64,000 nt of DNA from an uncultured Pelagibacteraceae bacterium. Its GTDB lineage: Bacteria > Pseudomonadota > Alphaproteobacteria > Pelagibacterales > Pelagibacteraceae. The notes below the pieces were generated by a model that had not been told where the DNA came from, did no database searches, and was given only the letters and a program-made list of their open reading frames with translations. This document shows positions 30,642-44,711 of this stretch, piece by piece. The stretch's first letter is position 1; every line of letters begins with the position of its first letter. Where the stretch lies: assembly GCA_902560225.1 (NCBI GenBank), contig CACEKT010000003.1, positions 1-64,000 of the forward strand. The letters run 5' to 3'. A program made the position numbers and the translations under genes.

Positions 30642-30848
30642 ATGCCAAAATTAAAAACAAAAAGCTCAGCAAAAAAAAGATTTAAAATATCTGCAAAAGG
30701 TAAAGTGATCAGTGCGCAAGCAGGTAAAAGACATGGTATGATTAAAAGAACTAATTCACAAATAAGAAAATTAAGAGGCACCACGACAATGTCCAAGCAA
30801 GATGGAAAAATTGTTAAATCGTATATGCCTTACAGCTTAAGAGGTTAA
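30642..30848 (+). CDS. rpmI: 50S ribosomal protein L35
   Basis: '[22 protein letters not shown]'. Confidence 0.95.
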   Translation: MPKLKTKSSAKKRFKISAKGKVISAQAGKRHGMIKRTNSQIRKLRGTTTMSKQDGKIVKSYMPYSLRG

Positions 30849-30850
30849 TA

Positions 30851-31207
30851 ATGGCAAGAGTTAAAAGAGGTGTAACAAGTAAAGCTAAACATAAAAAAGT
30901 TTTAAAAGCTGTCAAAGGGCAGTGGGGTAGAAGAAAAAATACTATAAGAGTTGCAAAGCAAGCAATGGAAAAGGCAATGCAATATGCTTACAGAGACAGA
31001 AGAAACAAAAAAAGAGATTTTAAATCTTTATGGATACAAAGAATCAATGCAGGCGTTAGGGCTGAAGGTATGACCTATTCAAAATTTATTAGTGGTCTTA
31101 GCAAATGTGGTATTGCAATTGACAGAAAAATTCTTGCTGAAATTGCTTACGATAGTCCAGAAGCATTTAAAACAATTGTACAAAAAGCCCAATCAGCTTT
31201 AAATTAA
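30851..31207 (+). CDS. rplT: 50S ribosomal protein L20
   Basis: '[57 protein letters not shown]'. Confidence 0.96.
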   Translation: MARVKRGVTSKAKHKKVLKAVKGQWGRRKNTIRVAKQAMEKAMQYAYRDRRNKKRDFKSLWIQRINAGVRAEGMTYSKFISGLSKCGIAIDRKILAEIAYDSPEAFKTIVQKAQSALN

Positions 31208-31250
31208 TCTTCTCTATTGTTTTTATTTCTTAAGGAAATAATCTACCAAT

Positions 31251-32318
31251 ATGTCAGACATAAAAAATATTAGAGACCAATTCATATCAAAACTTAATAA
31301 TAATTTAAGCATTGATGAAATAAATAATATTAAAACAGAGTTGTTTGGGAAAAATGGTTTGATCTCATTACAATTTAAAAACATTAGTTCAATTGTTGAG
31401 GATGATAGAAAAAAATTCGCATCTGATCTCAATAAGATTAAAGATGAGTTACAAAATCTAATTATTGATAAAATAAATAAGATTGAACTAACAAAGATAA
31501 ATGAAAAATTAGAAAAAGAAAAAACTGATGTAACTCTTCCTGAGCGATCTTTTGTAAGAGGTAAAATTCATCCTGTTTCGCAAACAATCGATGAAATTTC
31601 CTCAATCTTTTCAGAAATAGGATTTAGTGTAGAGGAAGGGCCAGATGTAGAGAATGAATATAATAATTTTACAGCTTTAAATACTCCAGATAATCATCCA
31701 GCAAGAGATATGCATGACACGTTTTATCTTGATGAGACTAAAGAAACTTTATTAAGAACACATACTTCTCCTGTTCAAATTAGAACAATGTTGAAAGATA
31801 AGCCTCCTTTTAAAATTATTGCGCCTGGCAGAACATATAGATCTGATAGTGATCAAACTCATGCCCCAATGTTTCATCAAGTAGAAGGTCTGTGCATCGA
31901 TAAAGATATTAATATGGGTCATTTAAAAGGTTGTTTAAATTATTTTATTAAAGAGTTTTTTGAAGTTGAAAAAATTAAAATGAGATTTAGACCTAGTCAT
32001 TTCCCTTTTACGGAGCCTTCCGCAGAAGTAGATATTGGGTACGAAATTAAAGATGGTAAAATTATTATAGGTGAAGGAAATCAATGGCTTGAAATTCTAG
32101 GATGTGGGATGGTTCATCCAAATGTTCTTAAAAATGTGAAAGTAGATCCGTCAAAGTTTCAAGGATACGCATTTGGTATTGGGATTGATAGACTGGCAAT
32201 GCTTAAATATGGTATTAACGATTTAAGATCTTTCTTTGATTGTGATTATAGATGGTTAAATCATTTTGGTTTTGACCCGTTAGATGTACCAACAAATTAT
32301 AGAGGCTTAAGTCGATGA
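31251..32318 (+). CDS. pheS: Phenylalanyl-tRNA synthetase alpha subunit
   Basis: '[28 protein letters not shown]', '[12 protein letters not shown]', '[15 protein letters not shown]'. Confidence 0.96.
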   Translation: MSDIKNIRDQFISKLNNNLSIDEINNIKTELFGKNGLISLQFKNISSIVEDDRKKFASDLNKIKDELQNLIIDKINKIELTKINEKLEKEKTDVTLPERSFVRGKIHPVSQTIDEISSIFSEIGFSVEEGPDVENEYNNFTALNTPDNHPARDMHDTFYLDETKETLLRTHTSPVQIRTMLKDKPPFKIIAPGRTYRSDSDQTHAPMFHQVEGLCIDKDINMGHLKGCLNYFIKEFFEVEKIKMRFRPSHFPFTEPSAEVDIGYEIKDGKIIIGEGNQWLEILGCGMVHPNVLKNVKVDPSKFQGYAFGIGIDRLAMLKYGINDLRSFFDCDYRWLNHFGFDPLDVPTNYRGLSR

Positions 32319-34723
32319 AGATCACATTTGATTGGCTAAAAGATCACCTAAATACAAACTTAAAGGAAGAAAAACTTTTGGAACAACTCACTAACGTTGG
32401 ACTAGAGGTTGAAAGTATTGAAAATTTATCCTCAGGTCTTGATTTATTTAAAGTAGCTAAAATTATAAAGACAGAGAAACATCCAAATGCAGATCGACTT
32501 AAGGTTTGTGATGTTGATATTGGGGAAATAGAATTAAAAAAAGTCGTATGTGGCGCTCCTAATGCAAAAGAGGGATTAATTACTATATATGCTCCTCCAG
32601 GAGCGATTGTTCCAAAGAGTAAAGTAAAACTAGTTGTTACTAAAATCAGAAATGTAACTTCTTATGGAATGCTTTGCTCCGAATCTGAACTGAATTTATC
32701 AGATGAAAGCGAAGGAATCATAGAATTAAAAACATCAAAATATCAAAAAAGCATTGGAAAAAGTTATTTTTCAAAATCTAATTCAAATCTTATTGATCTA
32801 TCAATTACACCTAATAGACCAGATTGTCTTGGGGTAAGAGGAATAGCCAGAGATCTTGCTGCTGCTGGTTTTGGTAAGATGAAAGATATTAAACAAAAAA
32901 AAATTAACTCAAAAACAAAGCAATCAATAAAAGTAAAAATTAATAAAGAAAAAGGTCAAGGATGTCTTTCTTTTGGTAGTTGTTTAATTGCTAATGTAAA
33001 AAATACTGAAAGTCCCAAATGGCTAAAAGACAAACTAGTTTCAATTGGTCAAAAGCCAATTTCAGCAATAGTTGATATTACTAATTATGTAATGCTTGAT
33101 ATTAACCGTCCGCTACATGCTTATGATGCCGACAAAATTGATAGAGGTATTACAGTTCGAAATTCAAAATATGGAGAAGAATTTACTGCTTTAGATAATA
33201 AAAACTACAAATTAGATGAAGGTATGTGTGTAATAAGTGACAACAAGGGTGTATTGGGATTAGGTGGAATTATTGGAGGCACAAGGTCTGGTACAGAATT
33301 TAATACTAAAAATATATTATTAGAGTCAGCTTATTTTGATCCCAGGTCAATAAGAAGTACATCAAAAAAATTAAACCTAGATACAGATGCAAAATTTAGA
33401 TTCGAAAGAGGTATCGACCCATTGTCAATTGAAAGTGGATTAAATAAAGCAGCATTACTGATTAAAGAAATTTGTGGTGGTGAAATTAGTAAAATTGATA
33501 TTCAAAAAATTGAAACTTATAAAATCAAAATTATTAAATTTGATCCTAATTTATTTAAAAAAATAACTGGTTTTAAAATTTCTAATAAAGAGATGCTTAA
33601 AATTTTAGAAGATCTTGGTTTTAAAATTAAAAAAGAAAATAAATATTTAAAATTAACTATTCCTTCATGGAGACCTGATATTTCACAAGAAATAGATATT
33701 ATTGAAGAATTAGTAAGAATAAGTGGTTACGATAAAATTAAAACTATAGATCCAATAAAAGAAAGAACCAAATCTACTTTAACTAAGTTTCAAAAGTTAT
33801 TTCATTTCTTGCAAAGAGCAATCGCTTCAAAGGGTTATCTAGAGGCAATAACTTGGTCATTTACAGATTCAAATTACAATGATCATTTTAGAGGTACAAA
33901 TAAAGAAATTAAGATTGTAAATCCAATTAGTTCTGAGTTAGGAGTTTTAAGAAACTCAATATTCTCAAATCTAATTATGTATATGAATAAAAATTTGGAT
34001 AGAGGATTTAAAGATTTATCCATATTTGAAATTGGTCCTATTTTTACAGGATCTAATCCAGGGGAACAAAATATAGTTGTTTGTGGTTTGTCAGCAGGAA
34101 AAAAATCAAGATTATCTTGGATTGATGAAGAGAGAAATGTAGATGTATTTGATGCTAAAAAAGATGTAATTCAAACTTTAATTGAGGCTGGTTTCAATTC
34201 TGACAAATTTTTTATTGATAGTGAAACGCCTAATTATTATCATCCAGGTAAATCAGGTAGACTATTTTTAAATAGAGGTAAAGAGCAAGTAGCAGCATAT
34301 TTTGGCGAAATTCATCCTAATATCTTAAAAAAAATAGATATTAAATCTGAGTCTATAGTGGGATTTGAAATTTTCTTAGATAACTTAAAATTACCTAACA
34401 AAACATTGAATAATCAAAAAACAAAATTTACTTTTTCAGACTATCAAAAATCAGAAAGAGATTTTGCTTTTATAGTTAATAAAGATGTTAATGCTCAAGA
34501 ATTAATAAATGCTATTTCAAGTGTGGATCAAAATTTAATAAGCAATATAAAAGTTTTTGATGTATATGAAGGTGAAAATATTCCTGAAAATCAAAAATCA
34601 ATAGCTATTAGTGTTACAATTCAATCTCAAGAAAAAACACTCAATGATAGTGATTTAGATAATATTAATAATTTAATAATCAAAACAGTTGAGAATAAAA
34701 CTGGTGCAAAGATACGTTCGTAA
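32315..34723 (+). CDS. pheT: Phenylalanyl-tRNA synthetase beta subunit
   Basis: '[16 protein letters not shown]', '[19 protein letters not shown]', C-terminal FDX-ACB domain. Confidence 0.95.
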   Translation: MKITFDWLKDHLNTNLKEEKLLEQLTNVGLEVESIENLSSGLDLFKVAKIIKTEKHPNADRLKVCDVDIGEIELKKVVCGAPNAKEGLITIYAPPGAIVPKSKVKLVVTKIRNVTSYGMLCSESELNLSDESEGIIELKTSKYQKSIGKSYFSKSNSNLIDLSITPNRPDCLGVRGIARDLAAAGFGKMKDIKQKKINSKTKQSIKVKINKEKGQGCLSFGSCLIANVKNTESPKWLKDKLVSIGQKPISAIVDITNYVMLDINRPLHAYDADKIDRGITVRNSKYGEEFTALDNKNYKLDEGMCVISDNKGVLGLGGIIGGTRSGTEFNTKNILLESAYFDPRSIRSTSKKLNLDTDAKFRFERGIDPLSIESGLNKAALLIKEICGGEISKIDIQKIETYKIKIIKFDPNLFKKITGFKISNKEMLKILEDLGFKIKKENKYLKLTIPSWRPDISQEIDIIEELVRISGYDKIKTIDPIKERTKSTLTKFQKLFHFLQRAIASKGYLEAITWSFTDSNYNDHFRGTNKEIKIVNPISSELGVLRNSIFSNLIMYMNKNLDRGFKDLSIFEIGPIFTGSNPGEQNIVVCGLSAGKKSRLSWIDEERNVDVFDAKKDVIQTLIEAGFNSDKFFIDSETPNYYHPGKSGRLFLNRGKEQVAAYFGEIHPNILKKIDIKSESIVGFEIFLDNLKLPNKTLNNQKTKFTFSDYQKSERDFAFIVNKDVNAQELINAISSVDQNLISNIKVFDVYEGENIPENQKSIAISVTIQSQEKTLNDSDLDNINNLIIKTVENKTGAKIRS

Positions 34724-34728
34724 AGTAA

Positions 34729-36534
34729 ATGAGCGCGATTCATAATATTAGAAATTTTGCAATTATAGCACATATAGATCATGGTAAGTCTACTATAGCA
34801 GATAGAATTATTCATAGCTGTGGCGGTCTTACGGAAAGAGAAATGAAATCTCAAGTTTTAGATTCTATGGATATTGAACGTGAAAGAGGGATTACTATTA
34901 AAGCTCAAACGGTAAAACTAAACTATAAAGCTAAAGACGGCAAAAATTATATTTTAAATATTATAGATACACCTGGACACGTTGATTTTAGTTATGAAGT
35001 TAGTAGATCGCTTTATGCTTGTGAAGGTTCCATATTAATTGTTGATAGTACCCAGGGAGTAGAAGCACAAACATTAGCTAATGTCTATCAAGCACTAGAT
35101 ATAAATCATGAGATAGTACCTGTATTAAACAAAGTAGATTTACCAGCATCAGATTTACAAAAAACAAAAAAACAGATTGAAGATGTAATAGGAATAGATA
35201 CTGAAGGTGCCATTCCTTGTTCTGGAAAAACAGGTGAAGGTATTAATGATATTTTGGAGCAAATAATTAATGTTTTACCTGCACCTAAAGGTGAAAGTTT
35301 ATCTGATTTAAAATGTTTATTAGTTGACAGCTGGTATGATACTTATTTAGGTGTTGTTATCTTAGTAAGAGTGATTGATGGAAAACTTTCAAAAAACATG
35401 AGAATTAAGATGATGTCAACTAATCAAGAATACATTGTTGAAAAAGTAGGAGTATTTACTCCTAAACCCACAGATATAAGTGAATTAAATACAGGTGAAA
35501 TTGGATTTATAACAACTGGAATAAAGGTTTTGTCAGATACAAAAGTTGGAGATACAATTTGTGATGCTAGCAAGCCTTTAAAGGAAGCTTTACCAGGATT
35601 TAAGCCAAGTAAACCAGTCGTATTTTGTGGATTATTTCCAGTGGATAGCTCTGAATATCAAAAATTAAAAGATGGATTAGCAAAGCTCCAGTTGAATGAT
35701 GCAAGTTTTTCATTTGAGCCAGAATCGTCATCAGCATTAGGTCTTGGTTTTAGGTGTGGTTTTTTAGGATTATTGCACCTTGAAATAGTAACTGAAAGAT
35801 TAGAAAGAGAGTTTGATGTTAACTTGCTAACAACAACACCAGGTGTTGTTTATAAGGTTTACATGAACAACGGAAGTATTATGGATCTTCAAAATCCATC
35901 AAGTTTACCAGATCCATCATTAATTAAATTAATTGAAGAACCATGGATTAAAGCAACTGTAATTACACCTGACCAATATTTAGGATCAATAATTAAAATG
36001 TGCCAAGATAAAAGAGGCATACAAACTAACTTGAGTTATTCAGGTAACAGAGCTGTACTAAATTATGAATTACCTTTAAACGAGGTTGTTTTTGATTTTA
36101 ATGATAGATTAAAATCTATGACTAGTGGTTACGCAAGTTTTGACTATGAAATAATAGAGCATAGAGAAGGAGATTTAGTTAAGCTTGGAATTTTAGTGAA
36201 TTCAGAACCAGTAGATGCTTTGGCGATGATGATACATAAGAATTTTGCGCAGAGAACAGGACGAGAAGTCTGTGAAAAATTAAAAGATTTAATACCAAGG
36301 CATAATTTTATGATACCAGTTCAAGCAGCAATTGGAGGTAAAATTATTGCCAGAGAAACAATTAAAGGTTTTAAAAAAGATGTTTTAACAAAAATCCATG
36401 GTGGAGGAGCCACAGACAGAAAAAGAAAACTTTTAGAGAAACAAAAAAAAGGTAAGGCACGGTCAAAGCAATTTGGAAGAGTTGAGATTCCCCAAGAAGC
36501 TTTTATAGGTGTTTTAAAAATTACTAAAGATTAA
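34729..36534 (+). CDS. lepA: Elongation factor 4
   Basis: '[22 protein letters not shown]', '[17 protein letters not shown]', C-terminal '[24 protein letters not shown]'. Confidence 0.96.
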   Translation: MSAIHNIRNFAIIAHIDHGKSTIADRIIHSCGGLTEREMKSQVLDSMDIERERGITIKAQTVKLNYKAKDGKNYILNIIDTPGHVDFSYEVSRSLYACEGSILIVDSTQGVEAQTLANVYQALDINHEIVPVLNKVDLPASDLQKTKKQIEDVIGIDTEGAIPCSGKTGEGINDILEQIINVLPAPKGESLSDLKCLLVDSWYDTYLGVVILVRVIDGKLSKNMRIKMMSTNQEYIVEKVGVFTPKPTDISELNTGEIGFITTGIKVLSDTKVGDTICDASKPLKEALPGFKPSKPVVFCGLFPVDSSEYQKLKDGLAKLQLNDASFSFEPESSSALGLGFRCGFLGLLHLEIVTERLEREFDVNLLTTTPGVVYKVYMNNGSIMDLQNPSSLPDPSLIKLIEEPWIKATVITPDQYLGSIIKMCQDKRGIQTNLSYSGNRAVLNYELPLNEVVFDFNDRLKSMTSGYASFDYEIIEHREGDLVKLGILVNSEPVDALAMMIHKNFAQRTGREVCEKLKDLIPRHNFMIPVQAAIGGKIIARETIKGFKKDVLTKIHGGGATDRKRKLLEKQKKGKARSKQFGRVEIPQEAFIGVLKITKD

Positions 36535-37621
36535 TTATCTTTTCAATCATTTTTAAATGCTTTTTTTCTAAATGAATTCTAAATGGAAAATTCTTGTTAG
36601 TATTATTTGATTTTGTGACTATTCTAAAATATTTTAATTTAAGAATTTTGCTAATTCTTTCACATTTTCTATTAGGATGATTTGTAGGAATTATTTCAAT
36701 AATTTTTGTGCCTGGTCTACAAAAAACTATATTAGTAAAAGCAGCACCGTGTGCCCCTAAAATAACTGAAGCATTTTTAAAAAGATGTATTTGTTTTTTA
36801 AAAGAAAGTTTTTCTGGTTTATAAATACTTAAATTATTTTTTTTAACCCATTTGTTTACTCTTTTCTGATCAAAAATTTGACAATGATTAGTTCCAGAAC
36901 TCGACCTATCCAAAAAAATTTTTTTTGCACACTTAAACTTTGAGGCTTTATTAAGAAAGACTTTTCTGTTTATAAGAATTACCCACTTAGGCAGTCTTTT
37001 AACTTGATTCTGAATAGTACCTTTGTGATACCAAGGGTGATCTAAACAGATAATTTGTTCAGCAAATATGTGTTTATTTTTTGAACTATTAATTAATTTA
37101 CTTTCTGCAATCCCTAAAATTTTGAATATTTTAATTTGCCACTTTTTAGGAGCCGATACATAATAAAAATTAATATTATTTTTTATTTTTTTTTTAATAA
37201 GATAAATTTTTGGAATTATATCAAAAAAAAAATGAAAATAATTATTTCCACTTGCGCCTTGTGCTAAATTAAGGACTGTACCTGAAAATCTTTTTAATAG
37301 TGAGGGAGTACCCCTTCTAACGACAGGATTATATTTTACACGTTCTAGCTTTCCATTTACTTGTTGAAAAGATAATTTAGGAATTAGAATATTATTTTTA
37401 ATGACTGCAACATTTTCATTGTTATCTGTGAATATTCTTCCGTTTTTAACTTTATAAATATTATATTTCTTATTTTCATATGATCTAAAAAAAAGATCAT
37501 TCACCTTAAATACCTTTAATAAGTTGAGAGTATTTTTTTTTAAAAGTACTTTTCCATGAATCTTCTCAAAAGTTCTTGAAACAAAACTTTTATAATATAA
37601 TTTTATTTTTTTCTTAATCAT
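36524..37621 (-). CDS. GT61-family (DUF563) glycosyltransferase
   Basis: '[31 protein letters not shown]', '[19 protein letters not shown]'. Confidence 0.8.
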   Translation of the reverse strand: MIKKKIKLYYKSFVSRTFEKIHGKVLLKKNTLNLLKVFKVNDLFFRSYENKKYNIYKVKNGRIFTDNNENVAVIKNNILIPKLSFQQVNGKLERVKYNPVVRRGTPSLLKRFSGTVLNLAQGASGNNYFHFFFDIIPKIYLIKKKIKNNINFYYVSAPKKWQIKIFKILGIAESKLINSSKNKHIFAEQIICLDHPWYHKGTIQNQVKRLPKWVILINRKVFLNKASKFKCAKKIFLDRSSSGTNHCQIFDQKRVNKWVKKNNLSIYKPEKLSFKKQIHLFKNASVILGAHGAAFTNIVFCRPGTKIIEIIPTNHPNRKCERISKILKLKYFRIVTKSNNTNKNFPFRIHLEKKHLKMIEKIINL

Positions 37622-37644
37622 TTATTATAAAGTATATTTACAAT

Positions 37645-38673
37645 ATGATTGATATCATTAAATGGGGAATTATTGGACTAGGAAATGTTGCATATGGCTT
37701 TGCAAAATCTTTACAAAAAACAAAAAATGTGAAGTTGACAGCTATTGCTAGCAAAACACCTGATAAATTGTCTAAATTTAAAAATGAATTTAATATTAAT
37801 TCTAATAATTGTTTTGATGATTATGAAGAATTACTTAATTCTGCTGAAGTAGACATAGTTTATATAACACTTCCAAACACATTTCATTTTCATTGGGCAA
37901 TGGAAGCTATTAATAAAGATAAAAGAATACTAATTGAGAAACCAGCTTTTTTAAATTTAGATCAAGCTGAAGTCATAAAACAAAAAACTGAAGAAAAAAA
38001 AATATTTTTTACTGAGGGTTTTTTCTATAGACATCTTCCACATATAAGTGACATTATAAAGATCATTAACAAAGATGAGATTGGTGAATTAGTTTCAATG
38101 GAATCATCTTTTGGAAAAAATCTATTAACAAAAAAAAAGTTATTTTTTTTTGAAAAAAAGAAAAAAATTAATCCATCTGGAAGATTATTTAATACACAAC
38201 TTGCAGGTGGCTGCATCCTAGATCTAGGATGTTATCCTAGCTCTTTTACTTTGCTTATAGCATCTCTAATAAAAAACATTGATTATAAAAATTTTAAAAT
38301 ATTAGATATAAAAAAAGATATAGGTGAGACGGGTGTCGATATAGAAGCTAGTGCTGTTATTCAGTTTGAGGGTGGTTTTAATTCTTTAATTAAATCATCA
38401 TTTAAAAATGATATTGGTCGCCAAAGTATAATAAAGGGTACAAAAGGCAGCATAACAATTCATGATACGTGGTTTGGAGGTATAATAAAAAAAAAAATAG
38501 GAGATAAAATAATTGAGTTAAAAGAAAGACATTATGATGAAGTTTTATTATATGAAATTGAAAATATAACTAACGCAATATCAAATAATTTAATAGAGGT
38601 TACATTTCCAGGAATGTCCTTAGAGCAAACACTATTAAATACTAAAATTTTAGAGGATTGGTTTAATGCCTAG
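37645..38673 (+). CDS. Gfo/Idh/MocA family oxidoreductase
   Basis: 'WGIIGLGNVAYGFAKSL', 'VYITLPNTFHFHWAMEAINKDKRILIEKPAFLN', 'GGCILDLGCYP'. Confidence 0.9.
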   Translation: MIDIIKWGIIGLGNVAYGFAKSLQKTKNVKLTAIASKTPDKLSKFKNEFNINSNNCFDDYEELLNSAEVDIVYITLPNTFHFHWAMEAINKDKRILIEKPAFLNLDQAEVIKQKTEEKKIFFTEGFFYRHLPHISDIIKIINKDEIGELVSMESSFGKNLLTKKKLFFFEKKKKINPSGRLFNTQLAGGCILDLGCYPSSFTLLIASLIKNIDYKNFKILDIKKDIGETGVDIEASAVIQFEGGFNSLIKSSFKNDIGRQSIIKGTKGSITIHDTWFGGIIKKKIGDKIIELKERHYDEVLLYEIENITNAISNNLIEVTFPGMSLEQTLLNTKILEDWFNA

Positions 38674-39472
38674 AAGCAAAATAATAGATTGTATAACTTT
38701 CTTTGATAATAATTTTATTTTTGATTTAAGATATAATATTTTAAAAGAACATGTAGATTACTTTGTTATATGTGAGTCTAAATATGATCATCGCAATAAT
38801 CCAAAAAAATTATATTTTGATACAAAAAATTTTAATTCTAAAAAAATTAAATATTTTATAATGGAGAAACCCTTTCCAAAAAATACAAATTTTTGGAAGA
38901 ACCAAGCAATTCAAAGAGAGCATCTGTTAGAAAATTTGAATTTTGTAGAGGCAAATGATTATATATTTTTTTCTGATCCAGATGAAATTCCTGATCCTTT
39001 AATATTTAAAAATTTTAATTTAGAAAAAAAATATGGAATTTTTTTTCAAAAATGTTTTAACTATAAATTCAATCTTTATAATCCCCATGAAACTCCTTGG
39101 GAAGGGACGAGAGTTTGTAAAAAAAAGAATTTAAAATCTATAGATTTTATGCGTCAAAAAATAAAATCAAAAAACTTAAAATATAATTTTTTTAGATTTG
39201 ATAAAGAAAAAAGCATTCAGCTATATCAAAATGCAGGCTGGCATTTTAATAATATAATGGAACCGGAACAAATCTCTATAAAGCTAAAAACTTTTGCTCA
39301 CTCAGAGTTTAGTGGTAATAAATATTCAGATGTTGAGATAATTAGATCAAAAATAGAGAAGAAAGTTGACTTATTTAATAGAGGGCATCAATATAGAAAA
39401 ATACCATTAGACGAAAGTTTTCCAAAATATATTTTTTCTAATTATGAATTGTTAAAAAATTACATTTTGTAA
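38666..39472 (+). CDS. GT17-like glycosyltransferase
   Basis: 'IIDCITFFDNNFIFDLRYNILKEHVDYFVICESKYDHRN...' and 'YIFFSDPDEIPDP' resemble the GT17 family. Confidence 0.8.
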   Translation: MPRSKIIDCITFFDNNFIFDLRYNILKEHVDYFVICESKYDHRNNPKKLYFDTKNFNSKKIKYFIMEKPFPKNTNFWKNQAIQREHLLENLNFVEANDYIFFSDPDEIPDPLIFKNFNLEKKYGIFFQKCFNYKFNLYNPHETPWEGTRVCKKKNLKSIDFMRQKIKSKNLKYNFFRFDKEKSIQLYQNAGWHFNNIMEPEQISIKLKTFAHSEFSGNKYSDVEIIRSKIEKKVDLFNRGHQYRKIPLDESFPKYIFSNYELLKNYIL

Positions 39473-39475
39473 ATT

Positions 39476-39565
39476 GGAGAGATGGCCGAGTGGTTGAAGG
39501 CGCACGCTTGGAAAGCGTGTAAAGGTGCAATCCTTTCATGGGTTCGAATCCCATTCTCTCCGCCA
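39476..39565 (+). tRNA. tRNA-Ser (GGA)
   Basis: Acceptor GGAGAGA/TCTCTCC, anticodon arm ACGCT-TGGAAAG-CGT region with anticodon GGA, long variable arm, T-loop TTCGAAT, encoded CCA. Confidence 0.95.
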
Positions 39566-39655
39566 TATATAAATCTATTCATTGAATACTATATTTAGAT
39601 ATATTAATTATATATCTCAAACATTAAATTCGATTGGTTTTTTTAAAATTTAAAA

Positions 39656-40468
39656 ATGAATAAACTTAAAATATTTTGTGTCACAGATGTTAGTTCAGAA
39701 TTACTAGAAAAGTTAAATCTTAATTTAGTTGGCGTAGGAAAAAAAAAATTTAGCAAAAAATATATTTCAGTTAAGAAAGGTATAAACATTCAAAAAAAAG
39801 AAAAATATTATTCAGAACTTACTTTTCATTACTGGTTTTGGAAAAACAAATTAAAAAAATATGATAAAAAAACATGGATTGGATTTTCCCAGAAAAGACG
39901 ATTTTGGATAAAAAATAAGAGTAAAATTACTTCATTTGAAAAGTTAAAAAATAACTTATTGACCAGGGTTCCTCCTGAATGGAAAAATTATAATAGTGTA
40001 ATATGTAAAGCAATCTCTGTAAAAAAACCAAAAAAGATAAAGCTATTTAAAAGAGGATGGAAAAATTTAATTTTAGATCCTCAAATAATGTTTAAAGAAA
40101 AGAAACAAACAGTAGAGTTGCATTTTGATATGTTTCATGGTTTTGGTTTTTTAAAAAAAGCTATAGAAGTTATGAATGATAATGACAGAAATGAATTTTC
40201 AAAATATGTGAAATCAAAAAATAAATTTAATGCTAATATTATGTATATATCGAAAAAAGAAATATTAGATAAATGGTTTAAAGATTTATTTACATGGTTA
40301 ACTGAATGTGAAAAAATTTTTGGTTTTAATTTATCTGGATATGACAATCAAAGAATTTATGCTTTTTTAGCTGAGAGGTATGCATCTTTTTGGTTTAAAA
40401 AATATTCAAAACCAATTACTTGGCATTGGACATTTTTTGATATAACCAAAAGTAAAAATGAAATTTAA
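39656..40468 (+). CDS. DUF4422-like (putative glycosyltransferase) protein
   Basis: 'YYSELTFHYWFWKNKLKKYDKKTWIGFSQKRRFW' and C-terminal 'RIYAFLAERYASFWF' resemble the DUF4422 layout. Confidence 0.5.
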   Translation: MNKLKIFCVTDVSSELLEKLNLNLVGVGKKKFSKKYISVKKGINIQKKEKYYSELTFHYWFWKNKLKKYDKKTWIGFSQKRRFWIKNKSKITSFEKLKNNLLTRVPPEWKNYNSVICKAISVKKPKKIKLFKRGWKNLILDPQIMFKEKKQTVELHFDMFHGFGFLKKAIEVMNDNDRNEFSKYVKSKNKFNANIMYISKKEILDKWFKDLFTWLTECEKIFGFNLSGYDNQRIYAFLAERYASFWFKKYSKPITWHWTFFDITKSKNEI

Positions 40469-41306
40469 AACTTTTTATTTATTATTTTACCAACATAGAT
40501 TTAAAAAGGGTTCAATTTTAAGAAAATTATATTTAAGTATTATTTTACCATTGAAATATATCTTTAATTTTTTTTATTTTGAAAAAAAAATAAATTTAGA
40601 TAAATTTTCAAAAAAAAATTCATATTTATTTGAAAAAAATTTAGATTTTTTATTTGAATTTTTTAATAGCGATAAAGGAAATAAATATATTAATCAGTAT
40701 ATGCATCCATCCAAAAAAAATAAAATTAAAATACAAGCACATGGATATTCTCAATTCTACGAAAATATTTTTTTTAAAATTAAAGATAAAAAATTAAATA
40801 TTATTGAGCTAGGATCTTTTTACGGAAACGCGTCAGCTGCTTTGTATTTTTATTTTAAAAACTCAAGGATTTATGGGGCAGATATAAATCCAGATATGTT
40901 TAGATTTATTTCAAGTAGGGTAAAATGTTTTTTTGTAGATTCTAGTTCATTATTATCAATCGAAAATGAGATTATAAAAAAAAAAATAACTTTTGATATT
41001 ATTATTGAGGATGCAAGTCATATGTTAAAAGACCAGATTATTTCATTATTTTATCTTTTTCCAAAATTAAACCAAGGAGGATATTTTATTATTGAAGAAT
41101 TAGATTTTCCTGAAACAAGAGAAGATATGAGAGTAAATCAACAATTTCCAGATTTAAAAACTATTCTTTTAAATATTTTAGATAATAAAGATTTTAACTC
41201 ACCTTATATTGATGAAAATTCTAAAAATTATTTGTTAGATAATCTAGATAGCATTAAAATTTATAAAGGAAATATTAACGAAATGGCTATAATAAAAAAA
41301 AAATAA
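40458..41306 (+). CDS. Class I SAM-dependent methyltransferase
   Basis: 'NIIELGSFYGNASAALYFYF' (motif I), 'YGADINPDMF', 'FDIIIEDASHMLKDQI'. Confidence 0.75.
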   Translation: MKFKTFYLLFYQHRFKKGSILRKLYLSIILPLKYIFNFFYFEKKINLDKFSKKNSYLFEKNLDFLFEFFNSDKGNKYINQYMHPSKKNKIKIQAHGYSQFYENIFFKIKDKKLNIIELGSFYGNASAALYFYFKNSRIYGADINPDMFRFISSRVKCFFVDSSSLLSIENEIIKKKITFDIIIEDASHMLKDQIISLFYLFPKLNQGGYFIIEELDFPETREDMRVNQQFPDLKTILLNILDNKDFNSPYIDENSKNYLLDNLDSIKIYKGNINEMAIIKKK

Positions 41307-41373
41307 ATTATAAAAATTTACGATAAAATATTAAAATCATACTTTTTGCTTAAAAGTGATATACTTTAAATAA

Positions 41374-43425
<2,052 letters not shown>

Positions 43426-43427
43426 TA

Positions 43428-44711
43428 ATGAAGTTTTTTGAAACTTCAAAATATAATTCTTTTAAAAAATCTACTTATATTAGTTTGAGATGGATAGGTA
43501 TAATTGGACAATTAATTTCAGTAAATTTTGTATATTTTTTTTTAAATTTTAAATTTGATTTTGTTATTTCAAATTTAATTATTATTTTGGGAATTCTTAG
43601 TAATTTATATTTAATTTATATTTATAAAAAAACTCAATTATCAGATAGATCAGCATTAATTTTTTTAATAATCGACATAATTCAACTAGGAATTTTACTT
43701 TATTTAACTGGTGGTATTATTAACCCCTTTGTAATCTTTTTGTTAATACCGAGTGTTTTTTCTTCATCTAATTTAAGTTTTAAAACTAATGCTATGCTTG
43801 TTTTCTTGACCACATTTGTGATTATAAGTTTGACCTTTTATTCAGAAGATTTACCTCATCCTTTAAATACACACTTTCATGTCAGTCCATATTATTATTA
43901 CTCTATACCTATTGCTTTAATAATTGCTTTAATATTTTTAAATTATTTTGCAATGACATTTGGAGCTCAGTCACGATTGAGAAAAGAAGCTTTAGCAAAA
44001 ATGGAACAGGTGATGGCACAAGAACATGAACTTTTATCTCTAGGAGGTCAAGCAGCTGCAGCTGCACACTCACTTGGAACACCTTTATCAACAATTAAAA
44101 TAATTTCCCATGATCTTGCAAAACAATTTAGAGGAAAAAAAGATGTTGAAAAGGATATTCAGCTTTTATCTAGCCAAGTCGAGAGATGTAATAACATTTT
44201 AAAACGGCTAAGCCTAAATCCTGTTGAGGAGGACAATTTTATTGATGAAGATTTAACAATGAGGGATTATTTGAATGAAATTATTTTGTCATTTAAAGAG
44301 ATTAGTAAAAAAAATTTTATTTTTAATTATGATCAAGATTCAAATGCAAAAAAAATAACTAAATCTATAGAAATAGTTTATGGTTTAAGAAATTTTATAG
44401 GAAATGCTAATAAATTTTCTAAAGAAACAGTCTATATAAACCTAAAAAGTGACAGTGAAATAACTGAAATTATAATTGAAGATGATGGAGATGGTTATCC
44501 AAGAGACATTCTATCAAAAATTGGTGAACCTTATTTAAGATCAAGTGAAACTGATAAAGAATTTAAAAATGGTTTGGGTCTTGGTTTATTTATAGGAAAA
44601 ACTCTCTTAGAAAAAAATTTTGCATCATTAGAATTTAACAATTCTGAAACTAGAAACGGTGCTGAAGTTACTATTAATTGGAACAACAAGGATTTGTTTA
44701 ATATTCAGTGA
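43428..44711 (+). CDS. regB: RegB/PrrB/ActS-type sensor histidine kinase
   Basis: H-box '[21 protein letters not shown]', 'QVERCNNIL' Cys, ATPase '[11 protein letters not shown]' and '[15 protein letters not shown]'. Start likely ATG 43428. Confidence 0.82.
   Translation: MKFFETSKYNSFKKSTYISLRWIGIIGQLISVNFVYFFLNFKFDFVISNLIIILGILSNLYLIYIYKKTQLSDRSALIFLIIDIIQLGILLYLTGGIINPFVIFLLIPSVFSSSNLSFKTNAMLVFLTTFVIISLTFYSEDLPHPLNTHFHVSPYYYYSIPIALIIALIFLNYFAMTFGAQSRLRKEALAKMEQVMAQEHELLSLGGQAAAAAHSLGTPLSTIKIISHDLAKQFRGKKDVEKDIQLLSSQVERCNNILKRLSLNPVEEDNFIDEDLTMRDYLNEIILSFKEISKKNFIFNYDQDSNAKKITKSIEIVYGLRNFIGNANKFSKETVYINLKSDSEITEIIIEDDGDGYPRDILSKIGEPYLRSSETDKEFKNGLGLGLFIGKTLLEKNFASLEFNNSETRNGAEVTINWNNKDLFNIQ

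Noticed and set aside
40135-40347. 70-aa minus ORF in the glycan island
   Set aside because: Antisense to the DUF4422-like ORF, no independent support.
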